Source: Clostridiales bacterium
Lineage (GTDB): Bacteria; Bacillota; Clostridia; Christensenellales; Aristaeellaceae
Reading direction: 5' to 3'
DNA: 64,000 nt
Assembly: GCA_004554085.1 (NCBI GenBank)
Contig: SFNY01000004.1
Location: 1-64,000 of the forward strand
Positions within the stretch are counted from its first letter, which is position 1. Every line of letters begins with the position of its first letter. The position numbers were made by a program, and so were the translations under genes. The notes beneath the pieces are model-generated. The model saw only the letters and a list, made by a program, of their open reading frames with translations, did not search any database and had not been told where the DNA came from. Positions 7,865 to 16,048 of the stretch are shown in pieces.

Positions 7865-8833
7865 ATGGCGAACAATTCAAACAGCGCCCTCAAGAAGGGC
7901 TTGCAGAAACTGATGAAAGGCAATATCAGCACCATTATTGCGCTGATCATCCTGTGCCTGATCTTTGGCCTTTCCTCGCCGTACTTCTTCACCTTTACCA
8001 ACATCATGAACATCGGCACCTATGCCTCCATCATGGGCACGATGGCCTCCGGTCTGACCGTCGCCATGCTGCTGGGCGGCCTGGACGTCTCCCAGTACGC
8101 GCTCTCCGCCTTCTGCGGCATGATCCTTGGCATGCTGTATGAGATCGGCTGGAACCCGTACATCACTATGATCATCACCATCCTCGTGGGCGTGGTCGGC
8201 GGCTGCCTCAATGCGTTCATCATCACCAAGATGCACGTCAGCCCCATCATCTGCACCATGGGCACGCAGTTCATCTTCCGCGGCGGCGCCTACCTGCTCA
8301 CCGATGGCCGCTACATCCGAATCAGCGATCCGGTGTACACCTTCATCGGCAGCGGCAAGATCCTGGGCATCCCCTTCTGCCTGATCGTGATGGCCGTGAT
8401 CTACGTCATCGTGTGGTACATCCTGAAGTACACCACCTATGGCCGTCAGGTATTTGCCGTCGGCGGCAACCCGAAGGTCGCCCAGCTGGCTGGCATCGAC
8501 ACCGCAAAGATCCGCTTCATCTCCCACATCCTGGCCGCTGTGACTGCGGCGCTGGGCGGCATCATCACCGTCTCCCAGACGGCTGCGGCCATGGCCAAGC
8601 ACGGCTCGGGCAATGACATGGACGGCATTGCGGCGGTCATCCTCGGCGGCAGCGGCGTGGCCGGCAAGGGCCAGGTTACGGGCACGCTGTTCGGCGTGCT
8701 GCTGCTCTCCGTGCTGGTGAACGGCATGACGCTGCTGAATGTGCAGGCCTACTGGCAGCAGGTCATCAAGGGCGCGGTGCTGATCTTCGCGGTCTACATC
8801 GACTCGCTGCGCGGCAACGGCCTTCAGGCCTAA
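7865..8833 (+). CDS. Sugar ABC transporter permease (RbsC type)
   Basis: This 322-residue membrane protein belongs to BPD_transp_2. It has about eight to ten hydrophobic helices and the conserved cytoplasmic stretch TTYGRQVFAVGGNPKVAQLAGI, split here as TTYGRQVFAVGGN followed by AQLAGI, which contacts the ATPase. The start follows AGGAGG by ten bases and is seven bases after the ATPase stop. Only one permease gene is present, so it presumably works as a homodimer with the two-domain ATPase. The substrate is probably a sugar or short oligosaccharide released from rhamnogalacturonan or a plant rhamnoside, judged from the two glycosidases in the operon. Confidence 0.92.
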   Translation: MANNSNSALKKGLQKLMKGNISTIIALIILCLIFGLSSPYFFTFTNIMNIGTYASIMGTMASGLTVAMLLGGLDVSQYALSAFCGMILGMLYEIGWNPYITMIITILVGVVGGCLNAFIITKMHVSPIICTMGTQFIFRGGAYLLTDGRYIRISDPVYTFIGSGKILGIPFCLIVMAVIYVIVWYILKYTTYGRQVFAVGGNPKVAQLAGIDTAKIRFISHILAAVTAALGGIITVSQTAAAMAKHGSGNDMDGIAAVILGGSGVAGKGQVTGTLFGVLLLSVLVNGMTLLNVQAYWQQVIKGAVLIFAVYIDSLRGNGLQA

Positions 8834-8839
8834 AGAAAG

Positions 8840-9781
8840 ATGCTGAACAGAGTAAAGTACGCCATGCTCTGCATGGCAAGACAGTGCTGGGAACAGGGAA
8901 TCGCCGCGCAGGCCATGCTGGAATGCGGCGATTCCGACACCATGGTTCAGCTCGCGCGGGACTGCGTGGTGCGCCAGAATGCCGATGGCAGGCTCTGCGA
9001 TGTGGAGAGCACGCCGGCGATCGTGGATCCCGCGGTCTGCGTGGAGCCGGTGCGCGCGGCAGGGGAGCTGCTCGGTAAGGAGTGCTACCTGCGCGCGGCG
9101 CAGCGGAACGTGGACTACCTTCTGCACGACGCGCCCGCCTCGGCGGACGGCGCGCGATATCACCTCCTCGGCGGCGAAGAGGTCTGGGCGGACAGCCTGG
9201 CGATGGGCCCCCACGTGCTGATGCAGGCGGGCTATTTGGATGAGGGCGTGCGCTACTACGAGGCCGTCCGCAGGCGGCTGTTCGACGAAGCAACCGGGCT
9301 CGTTCATCACAAGTGGGACGAGCGCAGCCAAAGCTTTTCCCGTGCGTGCTACTGGGGCGTGGGCAACGGCTGGGCGCTGGTGGGACTGATGCGCATGGCC
9401 ATGGCGCTCAAGGCGCGCGGCGATGCGCGCTGGCGGAAGATTGCGGCTGATTTTGCCGCGCTGGTGGAGGCAATGCTGCCTCATCAGGCGGAGAACGGCC
9501 TCTTTCACGACATACTGGACGATTTACAAAGCTTTTACGAATCGGAATCGACGGAAATGTTTGCATATTCCATCTATAAAATGGTATTATGTAAGATGGT
9601 TGATGAGCGCTACCTGTGCGCTGCGGACAGGGCCCGGAGGGCCGTGGAGGCGCGCGTGGATGCAAGCGGCCTCCTTCTCTCCTGCGCCGGTTCGCCGGAT
9701 TTTGAGCATGAGGGAACCTCCGTCGAGGGTCAGGCACATTTTATCATGATGGAAGCGGCTGCCGCGTCTCTGAACCGATAA
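8840..9781 (+). CDS. GH105 unsaturated glycuronyl hydrolase
   Basis: This 313-residue cytoplasmic (alpha/alpha)6-barrel enzyme is of the YteR/RhiN type. It removes the unsaturated uronic acid left at the non-reducing end by polysaccharide lyases, typically delta-4,5-galacturonyl-rhamnose from rhamnogalacturonan I. Family signs are VWADSLAMGPHVL (the Asp is the likely catalytic base), HHKWDE and YWGVGNGWALVGL. It starts six bases after the permease. Together with GH78 this points to rhamnogalacturonan oligosaccharides as the imported substrate. A role on unsaturated glucuronyl substrates cannot be excluded. Confidence 0.85.
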   Translation: MLNRVKYAMLCMARQCWEQGIAAQAMLECGDSDTMVQLARDCVVRQNADGRLCDVESTPAIVDPAVCVEPVRAAGELLGKECYLRAAQRNVDYLLHDAPASADGARYHLLGGEEVWADSLAMGPHVLMQAGYLDEGVRYYEAVRRRLFDEATGLVHHKWDERSQSFSRACYWGVGNGWALVGLMRMAMALKARGDARWRKIAADFAALVEAMLPHQAENGLFHDILDDLQSFYESESTEMFAYSIYKMVLCKMVDERYLCAADRARRAVEARVDASGLLLSCAGSPDFEHEGTSVEGQAHFIMMEAAAASLNR

Positions 9782-9821
9782 AACTATCCGGGGCGACATA
9801 CCCGGTAGGAGAGGGTCAAAG

Positions 9822-10919
9822 ATGGCGAGAAGAGCCAGTGTAAAAAATGAGGCGAGCGAAAAGCGGAGCACCATCTATGATGTGGCGCGCCTGGCGGGGG
9901 TATCGGCGGGCACCGTTTCCCATGTGATCAACCGCACCGCGCCGATCTCCGAGGAGACCACCAAGCGCGTGGCGGAGGCGATGAAGGCGCTCAATTACCA
10001 TCGCAATGAAAATGCGCGGGCGCTGCGCACCTCCGATTCCAAGATTGTCGGCATCGTCATTCAGGACATCACCTCTGAATACTATGCCCAGAGCATTGCC
10101 AGCATCCTGGACTGCGCCCAGAAGGAGGGCTACGCGGTGTTCACGGCCAACGGCCAGTTCAACATGAACGTGCTGAAGAACAGCGTGGCCGCACTGATCG
10201 AGCGCCGCGTGAACGGCATCATCTTCGTCGGCGGCGCGAACGACGAGGCGATCTATCAGCTGGCCAATGCGGCGAACGTGCCCATCGTGTTCGGCGACCG
10301 CTTCGTGCCGGACTTCCCCTGCGTGGAATTCAACAACTATGAAACGGTAAAACATCTCGTACACGCCCTGTATCGGCAGGGCTATCGCAGATTCAGTTAC
10401 TTTGGCGAGGATCTGTCGACGCAGCAGAACCTGGACATGCGCCTGAACGGCTTTTGCGACGGCGTGAGGTCGCTGGGCATTCCCGAGAGCGATGTGGAGA
10501 TCATCTTGGAGATCAAGCGCGAGGACATCAAGATGAAGAGCGCCTTCGAGCTGTTCCCCCGACATCTGCACCGTCAGTCGGAGGACGAAAAGTGGGTCAT
10601 CGTTGCCTCCAACGACATGATCGCTCAGGGCGTCATCTCCGTCGCGCTGCGCGCAGGCTGGCGTGTGCCGGAGGACGTTGCGGTCTTCGGCTTCGACAAC
10701 ATCAGCATCGCCTCCTATGCCACGCCGTCGATCTCGACCGTGGTGCAGGATCCCTACGAGCTGGGCAAGTGCTGCTTCGATCTCCTGAAGGAGAGAATGT
10801 CCAACACGGACGGCAGCTGGGCCAACGTGATGCTGGAGCAGGAGATCGCCGTGCGCGATTCCGCCTGGCTGGACGCGGGCATTGCACAGAGCGAGGGGCT
10901 GCGGATTTACAGGGACTGA
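9822..10919 (+). CDS. LacI-family transcriptional regulator
   Basis: This 365-residue repressor has an N-terminal helix-turn-helix (TIYDVARLAGVSAGTVSHV, residues 17-35) and hinge helix, then a ribose-binding-like effector domain. The start follows AGGAGAGGG. It is the last but one gene of the rhamnosidase operon, so it is probably autoregulated by the operon promoter. Its likely targets are the ATCGAT palindromes at three promoters in this window; this is inferred from the classic CG-centred form of LacI-family sites and from location. The inducer is probably a rhamnose- or galacturonate-containing sugar. Confidence 0.92.
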   Translation: MARRASVKNEASEKRSTIYDVARLAGVSAGTVSHVINRTAPISEETTKRVAEAMKALNYHRNENARALRTSDSKIVGIVIQDITSEYYAQSIASILDCAQKEGYAVFTANGQFNMNVLKNSVAALIERRVNGIIFVGGANDEAIYQLANAANVPIVFGDRFVPDFPCVEFNNYETVKHLVHALYRQGYRRFSYFGEDLSTQQNLDMRLNGFCDGVRSLGIPESDVEIILEIKREDIKMKSAFELFPRHLHRQSEDEKWVIVASNDMIAQGVISVALRAGWRVPEDVAVFGFDNISIASYATPSISTVVQDPYELGKCCFDLLKERMSNTDGSWANVMLEQEIAVRDSAWLDAGIAQSEGLRIYRD

Positions 10920-10933
10920 ATTTCAACTTACGC

Positions 10934-10995
10934 GCTGCCGACAATCGGGGTTTGCAAAATGCAGATTGAACCCGGATTGCCGGCAGCTTTCGTTT
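10934..10995 (+). terminator. Long hairpin between LacI and aldo-keto reductase genes
   Basis: GCTGCCGACAATC (from 10934) pairs with GATTGCCGGCAGC (ending 10987), and the inner GGGGTT pairs with AACCC. The stem is about 19 bp with two mismatches, followed by TTTCGTTT. It could end or attenuate the operon before the aldo-keto reductase gene. Confidence 0.6.
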
Positions 10996-11034
10996 GCCCG
11001 AAAGTCACGCCGGCGTCCGATGGAGGAAGGAAAT

Positions 11035-12009
11035 ATGGAAAGAATTCTCTTGGGCAAGGATTTGAAGATCAGCCGCATGGGCTTGGGCAGCTGGGCCATC
11101 GGCGGCCCCTGGTACGAGGGCGACACGCCGCTGGGCTGGGGACAGGTGGACGACGCGCAGTCCATACGCTCCATTCACGCGGCGCTGGATCTGGGCGTGA
11201 ATTACATTGATACTGCCAACATCTACGGCGCGGGCCACAGCGAGGAGGTCGTGGGCAGGGCGATTCAGGGGCGGCGCGCTTCGGTGGTCGTCTCCACGAA
11301 GTTCGGCATCCTCTGCGACCCGGCAAGCAAGCGCACCACCGGCAACATGCGCTCCATCGCGGACGTGCATGCATCCGTGGAGGCTTCGCTGCGCCGTTTG
11401 CAGACGGACTACATCGATCTATTGCTGTTCCATCTGGGCAGCTATCCGCTGGATGCGGCGGAGGAGGTTCGCGAGGCGCTGGAGGCGCTGGTGCAGGCGG
11501 GCAAGATTCGCTACTACGGCTGGTCGACGGAGCTTCCGGAGTGCGCGGAGGTGTTTGCCAAGGGCGAGCACTGCGCGGCGTTCATGCACATCGAGAACAT
11601 CTTCGAGGACTATGCGGACATGCTTGCGCTCTGCGAGGCCCACGACATGGTCAGCATCTGCCGCTCGCCGCTGTGCATGGGCCTGTTGACCGGCAAGTAC
11701 AACCAGAACAGCTCCTTTGCCAAGGACGACCTGCGCGGCAAGAACGCGCCCGCCTGGATGAACTACTTCATCGACGGCAAGCCGAACGCTGAAATGATGC
11801 GCAGGCTGGACTCCATCCGGGACGTGCTGACCTCCGGCGGCCGCACGCTCGCCCAGGGCTGTCTCGCCTGGCTGTGGGCGCGCAGCCCCAAAGCCGTGCC
11901 CGTTCCGGGCTTCCGCAGCATCCAGCAGGTGCAGGACAACGCGGGCGCGATGGACTTCGGGCCGCTCACACCGGAGCAGATGCGCCAGATCGCGGAGATC
12001 CTGGCGTAG
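11035..12009 (+). CDS. Aldo-keto reductase
   Basis: This 324-residue TIM-barrel NAD(P)H oxidoreductase carries the catalytic tetrad: Asp59 and Tyr64 in YIDTANIYG, Lys89 in STKFG and His133 in LLLFHLG. The C-terminal PVPGFRS region is the usual cofactor-binding site. The start at 11035 follows GGAGGAAGGA. It lies downstream of the LacI gene after a long hairpin, so it may be expressed at a lower level than the operon. Given its setting it probably interconverts a sugar aldehyde or ketone and an alcohol, perhaps for rhamnose or an unsaturated uronate. The substrate is not determined by sequence. Confidence 0.88.
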   Translation: MERILLGKDLKISRMGLGSWAIGGPWYEGDTPLGWGQVDDAQSIRSIHAALDLGVNYIDTANIYGAGHSEEVVGRAIQGRRASVVVSTKFGILCDPASKRTTGNMRSIADVHASVEASLRRLQTDYIDLLLFHLGSYPLDAAEEVREALEALVQAGKIRYYGWSTELPECAEVFAKGEHCAAFMHIENIFEDYADMLALCEAHDMVSICRSPLCMGLLTGKYNQNSSFAKDDLRGKNAPAWMNYFIDGKPNAEMMRRLDSIRDVLTSGGRTLAQGCLAWLWARSPKAVPVPGFRSIQQVQDNAGAMDFGPLTPEQMRQIAEILA

Positions 12010-12021
12010 GAAGGCAGAATA

Positions 12022-12051
12022 CAGCGACATGCGCGAAAGCGCATGTCGCTG
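12022..12051. terminator. Perfect hairpin between convergent genes
   Basis: CAGCGACATGCGC and GCGCATGTCGCTG form a 13-bp perfect stem closed by a GAAA tetraloop. It lies between the ends of the aldo-keto reductase (+) and SMP-30 (-) genes. Neither side has a good T run, so it is a 3' stability element or a factor-assisted bidirectional terminator. Confidence 0.7.
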
Positions 12052-12065
12052 AGAAGCGGATGGGG

Positions 12066-13064
12066 TCAGGGCTCGATGTCCAGCAGGGACATGGTTGCCG
12101 GAATCTCGTGGGCGGTGTTGACCTTCTCCTCGTCGACCACGCAGTCGAAGCAGGAAACGACCAGCTTGCCGTTCCAGTAGCAGGGCTCACCGGGCTCGTC
12201 GAGGCCGCCCTCCCAGCCGGTACAGTCGGGCGACTGGGCGATGCGGGTGATCCTGCCGTCCGGGGAGACCTTGCCGATGGCGTTTGCGGAGAAGTCGGCC
12301 ACGTAGATGTTGCCGTAGGGATCCATCGTCATGCCGTCGGTGGTCTTGAGGTTCTCCGGATCCACGCACCACAGCTCCTTGTCGATCATCTTGTCGCCCT
12401 TCGCATTGAGATAGATGCGCCACATGGAGCCGTCACCGAAGTTGCCGATGATCAGGCGGCCCTCGCGGTCAAAGATGATGCCGTCCACGCCGTACTGGCA
12501 CTTCGGGTTCTCCGTGATGAAGGTGCAGAGGATGTTCTCGTCGGCGAGGGTGTTCGTGCAGTGGATGTCGTGATCGTCCAGCGCGAAGCAGTACACGCAG
12601 CTCATCAGCTTGCCGGACTCGGTCTTGACCAGCTCCAGCGTGGACTGGGTGACGTAGATGTGGCCGTTGCGGATGCGCAGCCCGTTGGGATGCTCCATGT
12701 GATCCGCGACCACGCTGAAGGACTCGTACTCGCCCGCGTCATTGAAGTGGATGCGCAGGATGCGGCCGGTGCGGATCAGATCCGCGCGTCCGGTCCAGCC
12801 GGCGTTGTCGACCATGTAGAGGTCGCCGTCCGGGCCGAATTCCAGGCCCATCGAGCGCGCCTCGTTGGTCTCGGGATTCAGCGGCACGTCGAACCACTTC
12901 GTGATCTGCTTGTCCTTCGTGATCTTCAGCACGCAGCTGGGCAGATCCATGTTGGCGAAGTTGGGGCAGGAGAGGATCAGGTTGCCGTCCTTGTCGATGG
13001 TCATGCCGTCGGGAGTGGCCACCCACTCCTCGGGCAGCAGGGTGAACAGTTGGGGCGTCTGCAT
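12066..13064 (-). CDS. SMP-30/gluconolactonase-family protein
   Basis: This 332-residue protein looks like a six-bladed beta-propeller. The repeated blade pattern PDGMTIDKDGNLIL, VDGIIFDREGRLIIGN and TDGMTMDPYGNIYVADF is typical of the SMP-30/gluconolactonase/LRE family. These enzymes hydrolyse sugar lactones such as gluconolactone or rhamnono-lactone, so it could act after the sugar dehydrogenase encoded opposite. There is no signal peptide. The start at 13064 follows GAGGAGGTAG. The gene has its own promoter with two ATCGAT sites, which ties it to the rhamnosidase locus. Confidence 0.82.
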   Translation of the reverse strand: MQTPQLFTLLPEEWVATPDGMTIDKDGNLILSCPNFANMDLPSCVLKITKDKQITKWFDVPLNPETNEARSMGLEFGPDGDLYMVDNAGWTGRADLIRTGRILRIHFNDAGEYESFSVVADHMEHPNGLRIRNGHIYVTQSTLELVKTESGKLMSCVYCFALDDHDIHCTNTLADENILCTFITENPKCQYGVDGIIFDREGRLIIGNFGDGSMWRIYLNAKGDKMIDKELWCVDPENLKTTDGMTMDPYGNIYVADFSANAIGKVSPDGRITRIAQSPDCTGWEGGLDEPGEPCYWNGKLVVSCFDCVVDEEKVNTAHEIPATMSLLDIEP

Positions 13065-13084
13065 GATGTCTACCTCCTCATAAT

Positions 13085-13098
13085 GCAATCGATTTAAT
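13085..13098. promoter_or_regulatory. Putative LacI-family operator before the SMP-30 gene
   Basis: GCAATCGATTTAAT lies between the promoter and start codon of the SMP-30 gene. Its right half is identical to the sites at 2545-2558 and 2598-2611. A second, weaker site lies 32 bp away, close to three helical turns. Confidence 0.65.
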
Positions 13099-13117
13099 GA
13101 ACCGGCAAAAAAATAAA

Positions 13118-13126
13118 CAATCGATC
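13118..13126. promoter_or_regulatory. Second, weaker ATCGAT site before the SMP-30 gene
   Basis: CAATCGATC shares the core CAATCGAT with 13086-13093 but loses the T-rich arm. It lies just downstream of the -10 box, at about the transcript start of the minus-strand promoter. Confidence 0.45.
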
Positions 13127-13138
13127 TTTACCAATTTC

Positions 13139-13166
13139 ATTATAGCATATTTTGGAGAAATTGCAA
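13139..13166 (-). promoter_or_regulatory. Sigma-A promoter of the SMP-30 gene
   Basis: On the minus strand TTGCAA (13166-13161) and TATAAT (13144-13139) are 16 bp apart. The two ATCGAT sites lie just downstream, between promoter and gene. Confidence 0.8.
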
Positions 13167-13241
13167 TGTGCCGCGCAAAAAAATGAAGCTTTGAAGGGCG
13201 CGGATGACGATAATAATAACAATACAGGGAGGATCAGAACG

Positions 13242-14264
13242 ATGAAAACTTTGGTTGTTGAGAGGGACGGTTCGCTGTCCATCCGGGAGGTCAACAAGCC
13301 GCGCTACGGCGAATACCAGGCGCTGGTGCGAACCATCGCCTGCGGCATGTGCGGCACCGACGTGAAGCTCTGCCACAGAACCTTCAAGGGCTTTCCGGAG
13401 TCCGTGTATCCCATCATGCTCGGGCACGAGGGCGTGGGCGAGGTCGTGGAGGTGGGCGCGAAGGTGACCACGTTCAAGGTCGGGGACAGGGTGCTCCTGC
13501 CCTTCGTGGATCCCGACCCGGAGAACCTGCCGGGGCTGGGCTCAGGCTGGGGCGCGATGAGCGAGTACGCAGTGGTCTGCGATCCGGCGGCGCCGGACGC
13601 CCCGGACTGCGCGTTTGCCCAGACCGTGCTGGACGATGACGTCGATCCCGTCGATGCGGCGATGCTCGTCACCTTCCGAGAGGTGCTCTCCTGCATCCGC
13701 TACTTTGGCATCAGGCCGGAGGACTCCGTGGTGGTGATCGGCTGCGGCCCGGTGGGCCTCACCTACATCAAGTTCCTGAGCCTGTGCGGCGTGAAGAACC
13801 TGATCGCTGCGGACATCATCCCCGAGAAGCTGGAACAGGCGAAGGCCAACGGCGCGGCATTCGTCATCAACAGTAGGGAGGAGGATCTGCGTTCGGCGGT
13901 GCGCGCGCGCTATCCTGAGGGCGTGGACTACGTGCTGGACGCTGCGGGCTTCCCGTCCATCGTCAATCAAGGGATGGGACTGATCAAGGATCGCGGTGCG
14001 GTGCTGTGCTACGGCGTGCCGGAGAAGGAGGAGATCACCATCGACTTCAGCAAGGCCGATTACAACTGGCGCGTGATCTACCAGCAGATGCCGCGCAAGC
14101 GCGAGGAGGGCGCGGCCCATGCACAGGTCATGGAGTGGATTCGCTCCGGCGCGCTGAACATCAGGGATTTCATTTCCGACTACTTTGACTTTGCGGACGC
14201 GGTGGAGGCCTACGACCGGCTGCTCAACCGAAAGATCCTGAAAAAGGGCATCATTCGCTTTTGA
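13242..14264 (+). CDS. Zinc-dependent medium-chain alcohol/polyol dehydrogenase
   Basis: This 340-residue dehydrogenase has a catalytic-zinc Cys37 in GMCGTD, His62-Glu63 in GHEGVGEVVEVG and a Rossmann motif VVVIGCGPVGL. The four-cysteine structural zinc loop of classical alcohol dehydrogenases is absent; the loop reads LPFVDPDPENLPG instead. This is common among sugar and polyol dehydrogenases. The start at 13242 follows CAGGGAGGA. It is transcribed away from the SMP-30 gene and is followed directly by a discoidin-like protein gene. A sugar dehydrogenase paired with a lactonase suggests an oxidative route, which is inference. Confidence 0.87.
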   Translation: MKTLVVERDGSLSIREVNKPRYGEYQALVRTIACGMCGTDVKLCHRTFKGFPESVYPIMLGHEGVGEVVEVGAKVTTFKVGDRVLLPFVDPDPENLPGLGSGWGAMSEYAVVCDPAAPDAPDCAFAQTVLDDDVDPVDAAMLVTFREVLSCIRYFGIRPEDSVVVIGCGPVGLTYIKFLSLCGVKNLIAADIIPEKLEQAKANGAAFVINSREEDLRSAVRARYPEGVDYVLDAAGFPSIVNQGMGLIKDRGAVLCYGVPEKEEITIDFSKADYNWRVIYQQMPRKREEGAAHAQVMEWIRSGALNIRDFISDYFDFADAVEAYDRLLNRKILKKGIIRF

Positions 14265-14278
14265 GAGGGGGAGAGACG

Positions 14279-15061
14279 ATGGGCATACGAATTGAGCTGA
14301 GGGATGCGGCGGGCGCGGTGCTGTTTTCGCAGGAGGGCGCGCGCAATGTGGCCCTGGTCTTTGACCGCGCCTACCAGCCGGGCGACTGCATCTGCATCGC
14401 CTGCGACGCGGAGCGCTTCCTGAACATCCGCGTGGACGCGGCGGTTCCGGGCGCGCAGGTCTATCTGCCGGAGGGGCGCTTCGTCTATCCGATTCCCTTC
14501 GGGGAGGCCCGGTCGGCCTACGCCCCGACGGCATTCTGCGGGGAGCGCCACATGCTTTCTGCGGATATTGCGCTGCCGTTTGAGCTGGAGGCCTACCGCG
14601 ATCTGGCGAGGAATCCGCTGGATCTGCACGACTGCGCGGGCGTGTATCCCCACGTGCATGCGAACGCCGAGACCCGGGGCGAATCCGTGTTTGCGGCGCG
14701 CAACGTGATCGACGGCTGTCGGGCGAACCACGGCCACGGCGAGTGGCCCTACCTCTCCTGGGGCGTGGACATCGCCGTGGATGCGAAGATCACGCTGGAC
14801 TTCGGCCGCACGGTGGAGGTGGACCGGATGGGCGTCTGCATTCGCGCGGACTTTCCCCACGATTCCTGGTGGACGCAGGCGACGCTGGTGCTCTCGGACG
14901 GCACGTCCCAGCTGCTTCCGCTGGAAAAGACGGATGCGCTGCAGCTGATCGACATTGGCCGGCACAGCATCCGCTGGGCGCGGATCGAAAACTGGGTCAA
15001 GTACGATGAACCCGCCCAGTTCCCGGCGCTGATCGCCTGGGAGGTCTACGGAAGGGGATAA
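14279..15061 (+). CDS. Discoidin-like (F5/8 type C) domain protein of unknown function
   Basis: This 260-residue protein has no signal peptide or membrane segment. The first half is beta-rich with no family I recognise. The second half, from about residue 125, has the look of a galactose-binding/discoidin module: SVFAARNVIDG, WPYLSWGVDI, ITLDFGRTVEVDRMGV and WWTQATLVLSDG. Such modules usually bind sugars. The start at 14279 follows GAGGGGGAGA and lies 14 bases after the dehydrogenase stop, so the two are cotranscribed. A cytoplasmic sugar-binding or sugar-processing helper is likely; the exact role is unknown. Confidence 0.6.
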   Translation: MGIRIELRDAAGAVLFSQEGARNVALVFDRAYQPGDCICIACDAERFLNIRVDAAVPGAQVYLPEGRFVYPIPFGEARSAYAPTAFCGERHMLSADIALPFELEAYRDLARNPLDLHDCAGVYPHVHANAETRGESVFAARNVIDGCRANHGHGEWPYLSWGVDIAVDAKITLDFGRTVEVDRMGVCIRADFPHDSWWTQATLVLSDGTSQLLPLEKTDALQLIDIGRHSIRWARIENWVKYDEPAQFPALIAWEVYGRG

Positions 15062-15151
15062 AACTGGAATCTGCTCATGCCCATGTCGTCAGACAGCATA
15101 CACGCAGGCATCTCCCGAACTACCGCGCTGCCGTGCGCGGCGATTGCCGCG

Positions 15152-16048
15152 TCATTTGCCCGGATCCATGGGAATGCTGTGCAGGAACTCTTCGATGAAC
15201 AGTTCCGCTGCGGGGTTTTCCGCCGGGCGCGCCGCGTAGAGGTACTCGTCGAAGCGGCAGTTGGGATTGGAGATGGCCACCAAGAAGATGTCCGAGGGGA
15301 CGAGGGAGTGCACGTAGCGGGGCGCGATCAGCACGCCCTGACCCAGAGAAACGAGCATCAGCGCGGTGGAGAGGTTCGGCACCGGCATGGCGTTGAGCTT
15401 GCGCGCGCAGTCGCGAACGGCCAGCTGCCAGTTCTGGGCGTAGGGGCCGAAGAGCTCGTCCGCATAGGGAACGAGCAGCGTCTGTCCGGCGAGCTGGTGC
15501 AGGCCGATCGTGGAATGGGACATCAGCGGATGCCCGGCCGGAAGCACGAGGTAGGTCTCGTGCCTGCGCACGAGCTCAGCCCTGCTGCCCTCCGGCAGGT
15601 CGAAATAGCTGCACGGGGAAAGGACGACGTCGTAGCGGTCGAGCGTGTCGCGGGGCATCCTGGCGAGTACCTCGATGCGCAGGTCGATGCCCGGATACTG
15701 CCGGAGGAAGGCGGAAAAAAACATGCGGATGTGCGAGGCATAGGAGATTTCCGTTGAGCAGCCGATGCTGAGCCGACCCTCCGTGGAGAATATGCCCTTG
15801 CGAAGCTGGCGCTCCGCGCGGCTGCACTGGCGCACGATCTGATCGGCCTGACTGGCGAGCAGGCGGCCCGCTTCGGTCAGAGAGACGGAATGGGTGCTGC
15901 GCACGAGCAGCTGCACGCCGAGCTCGGCCTCCATGTGCTGAACGTGCTTGGAGAGGGTAGATTGGGAAAGAAAGAGGGCCTGCGACGCGCGGCTGAAGCT
16001 GAGCGTCCGCGCAAGCACGGAAAATTCGTAGAGATATTCGGTCTTCAC
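15152..16048 (-). CDS. LysR-family transcriptional regulator (first of a coupled pair)
   Basis: This 298-residue regulator has the LysR winged helix (EFSVLARTLSFSRASQALFL then STLSKHVQHMEAELG), followed by a substrate-binding domain. The GTG start at 16048 overlaps the stop codon of the upstream LysR gene in a GTGA arrangement, so the two are translationally coupled. AAGGGAG stands ten bases before the start. Its position beside the tannase/gallate decarboxylase genes fits a regulator of that pathway. The tannase regulator TanR of Lactiplantibacillus plantarum is also a LysR protein, but orthology is not shown here. Confidence 0.88.
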   Translation of the reverse strand: MKTEYLYEFSVLARTLSFSRASQALFLSQSTLSKHVQHMEAELGVQLLVRSTHSVSLTEAGRLLASQADQIVRQCSRAERQLRKGIFSTEGRLSIGCSTEISYASHIRMFFSAFLRQYPGIDLRIEVLARMPRDTLDRYDVVLSPCSYFDLPEGSRAELVRRHETYLVLPAGHPLMSHSTIGLHQLAGQTLLVPYADELFGPYAQNWQLAVRDCARKLNAMPVPNLSTALMLVSLGQGVLIAPRYVHSLVPSDIFLVAISNPNCRFDEYLYAARPAENPAAELFIEEFLHSIPMDPGK

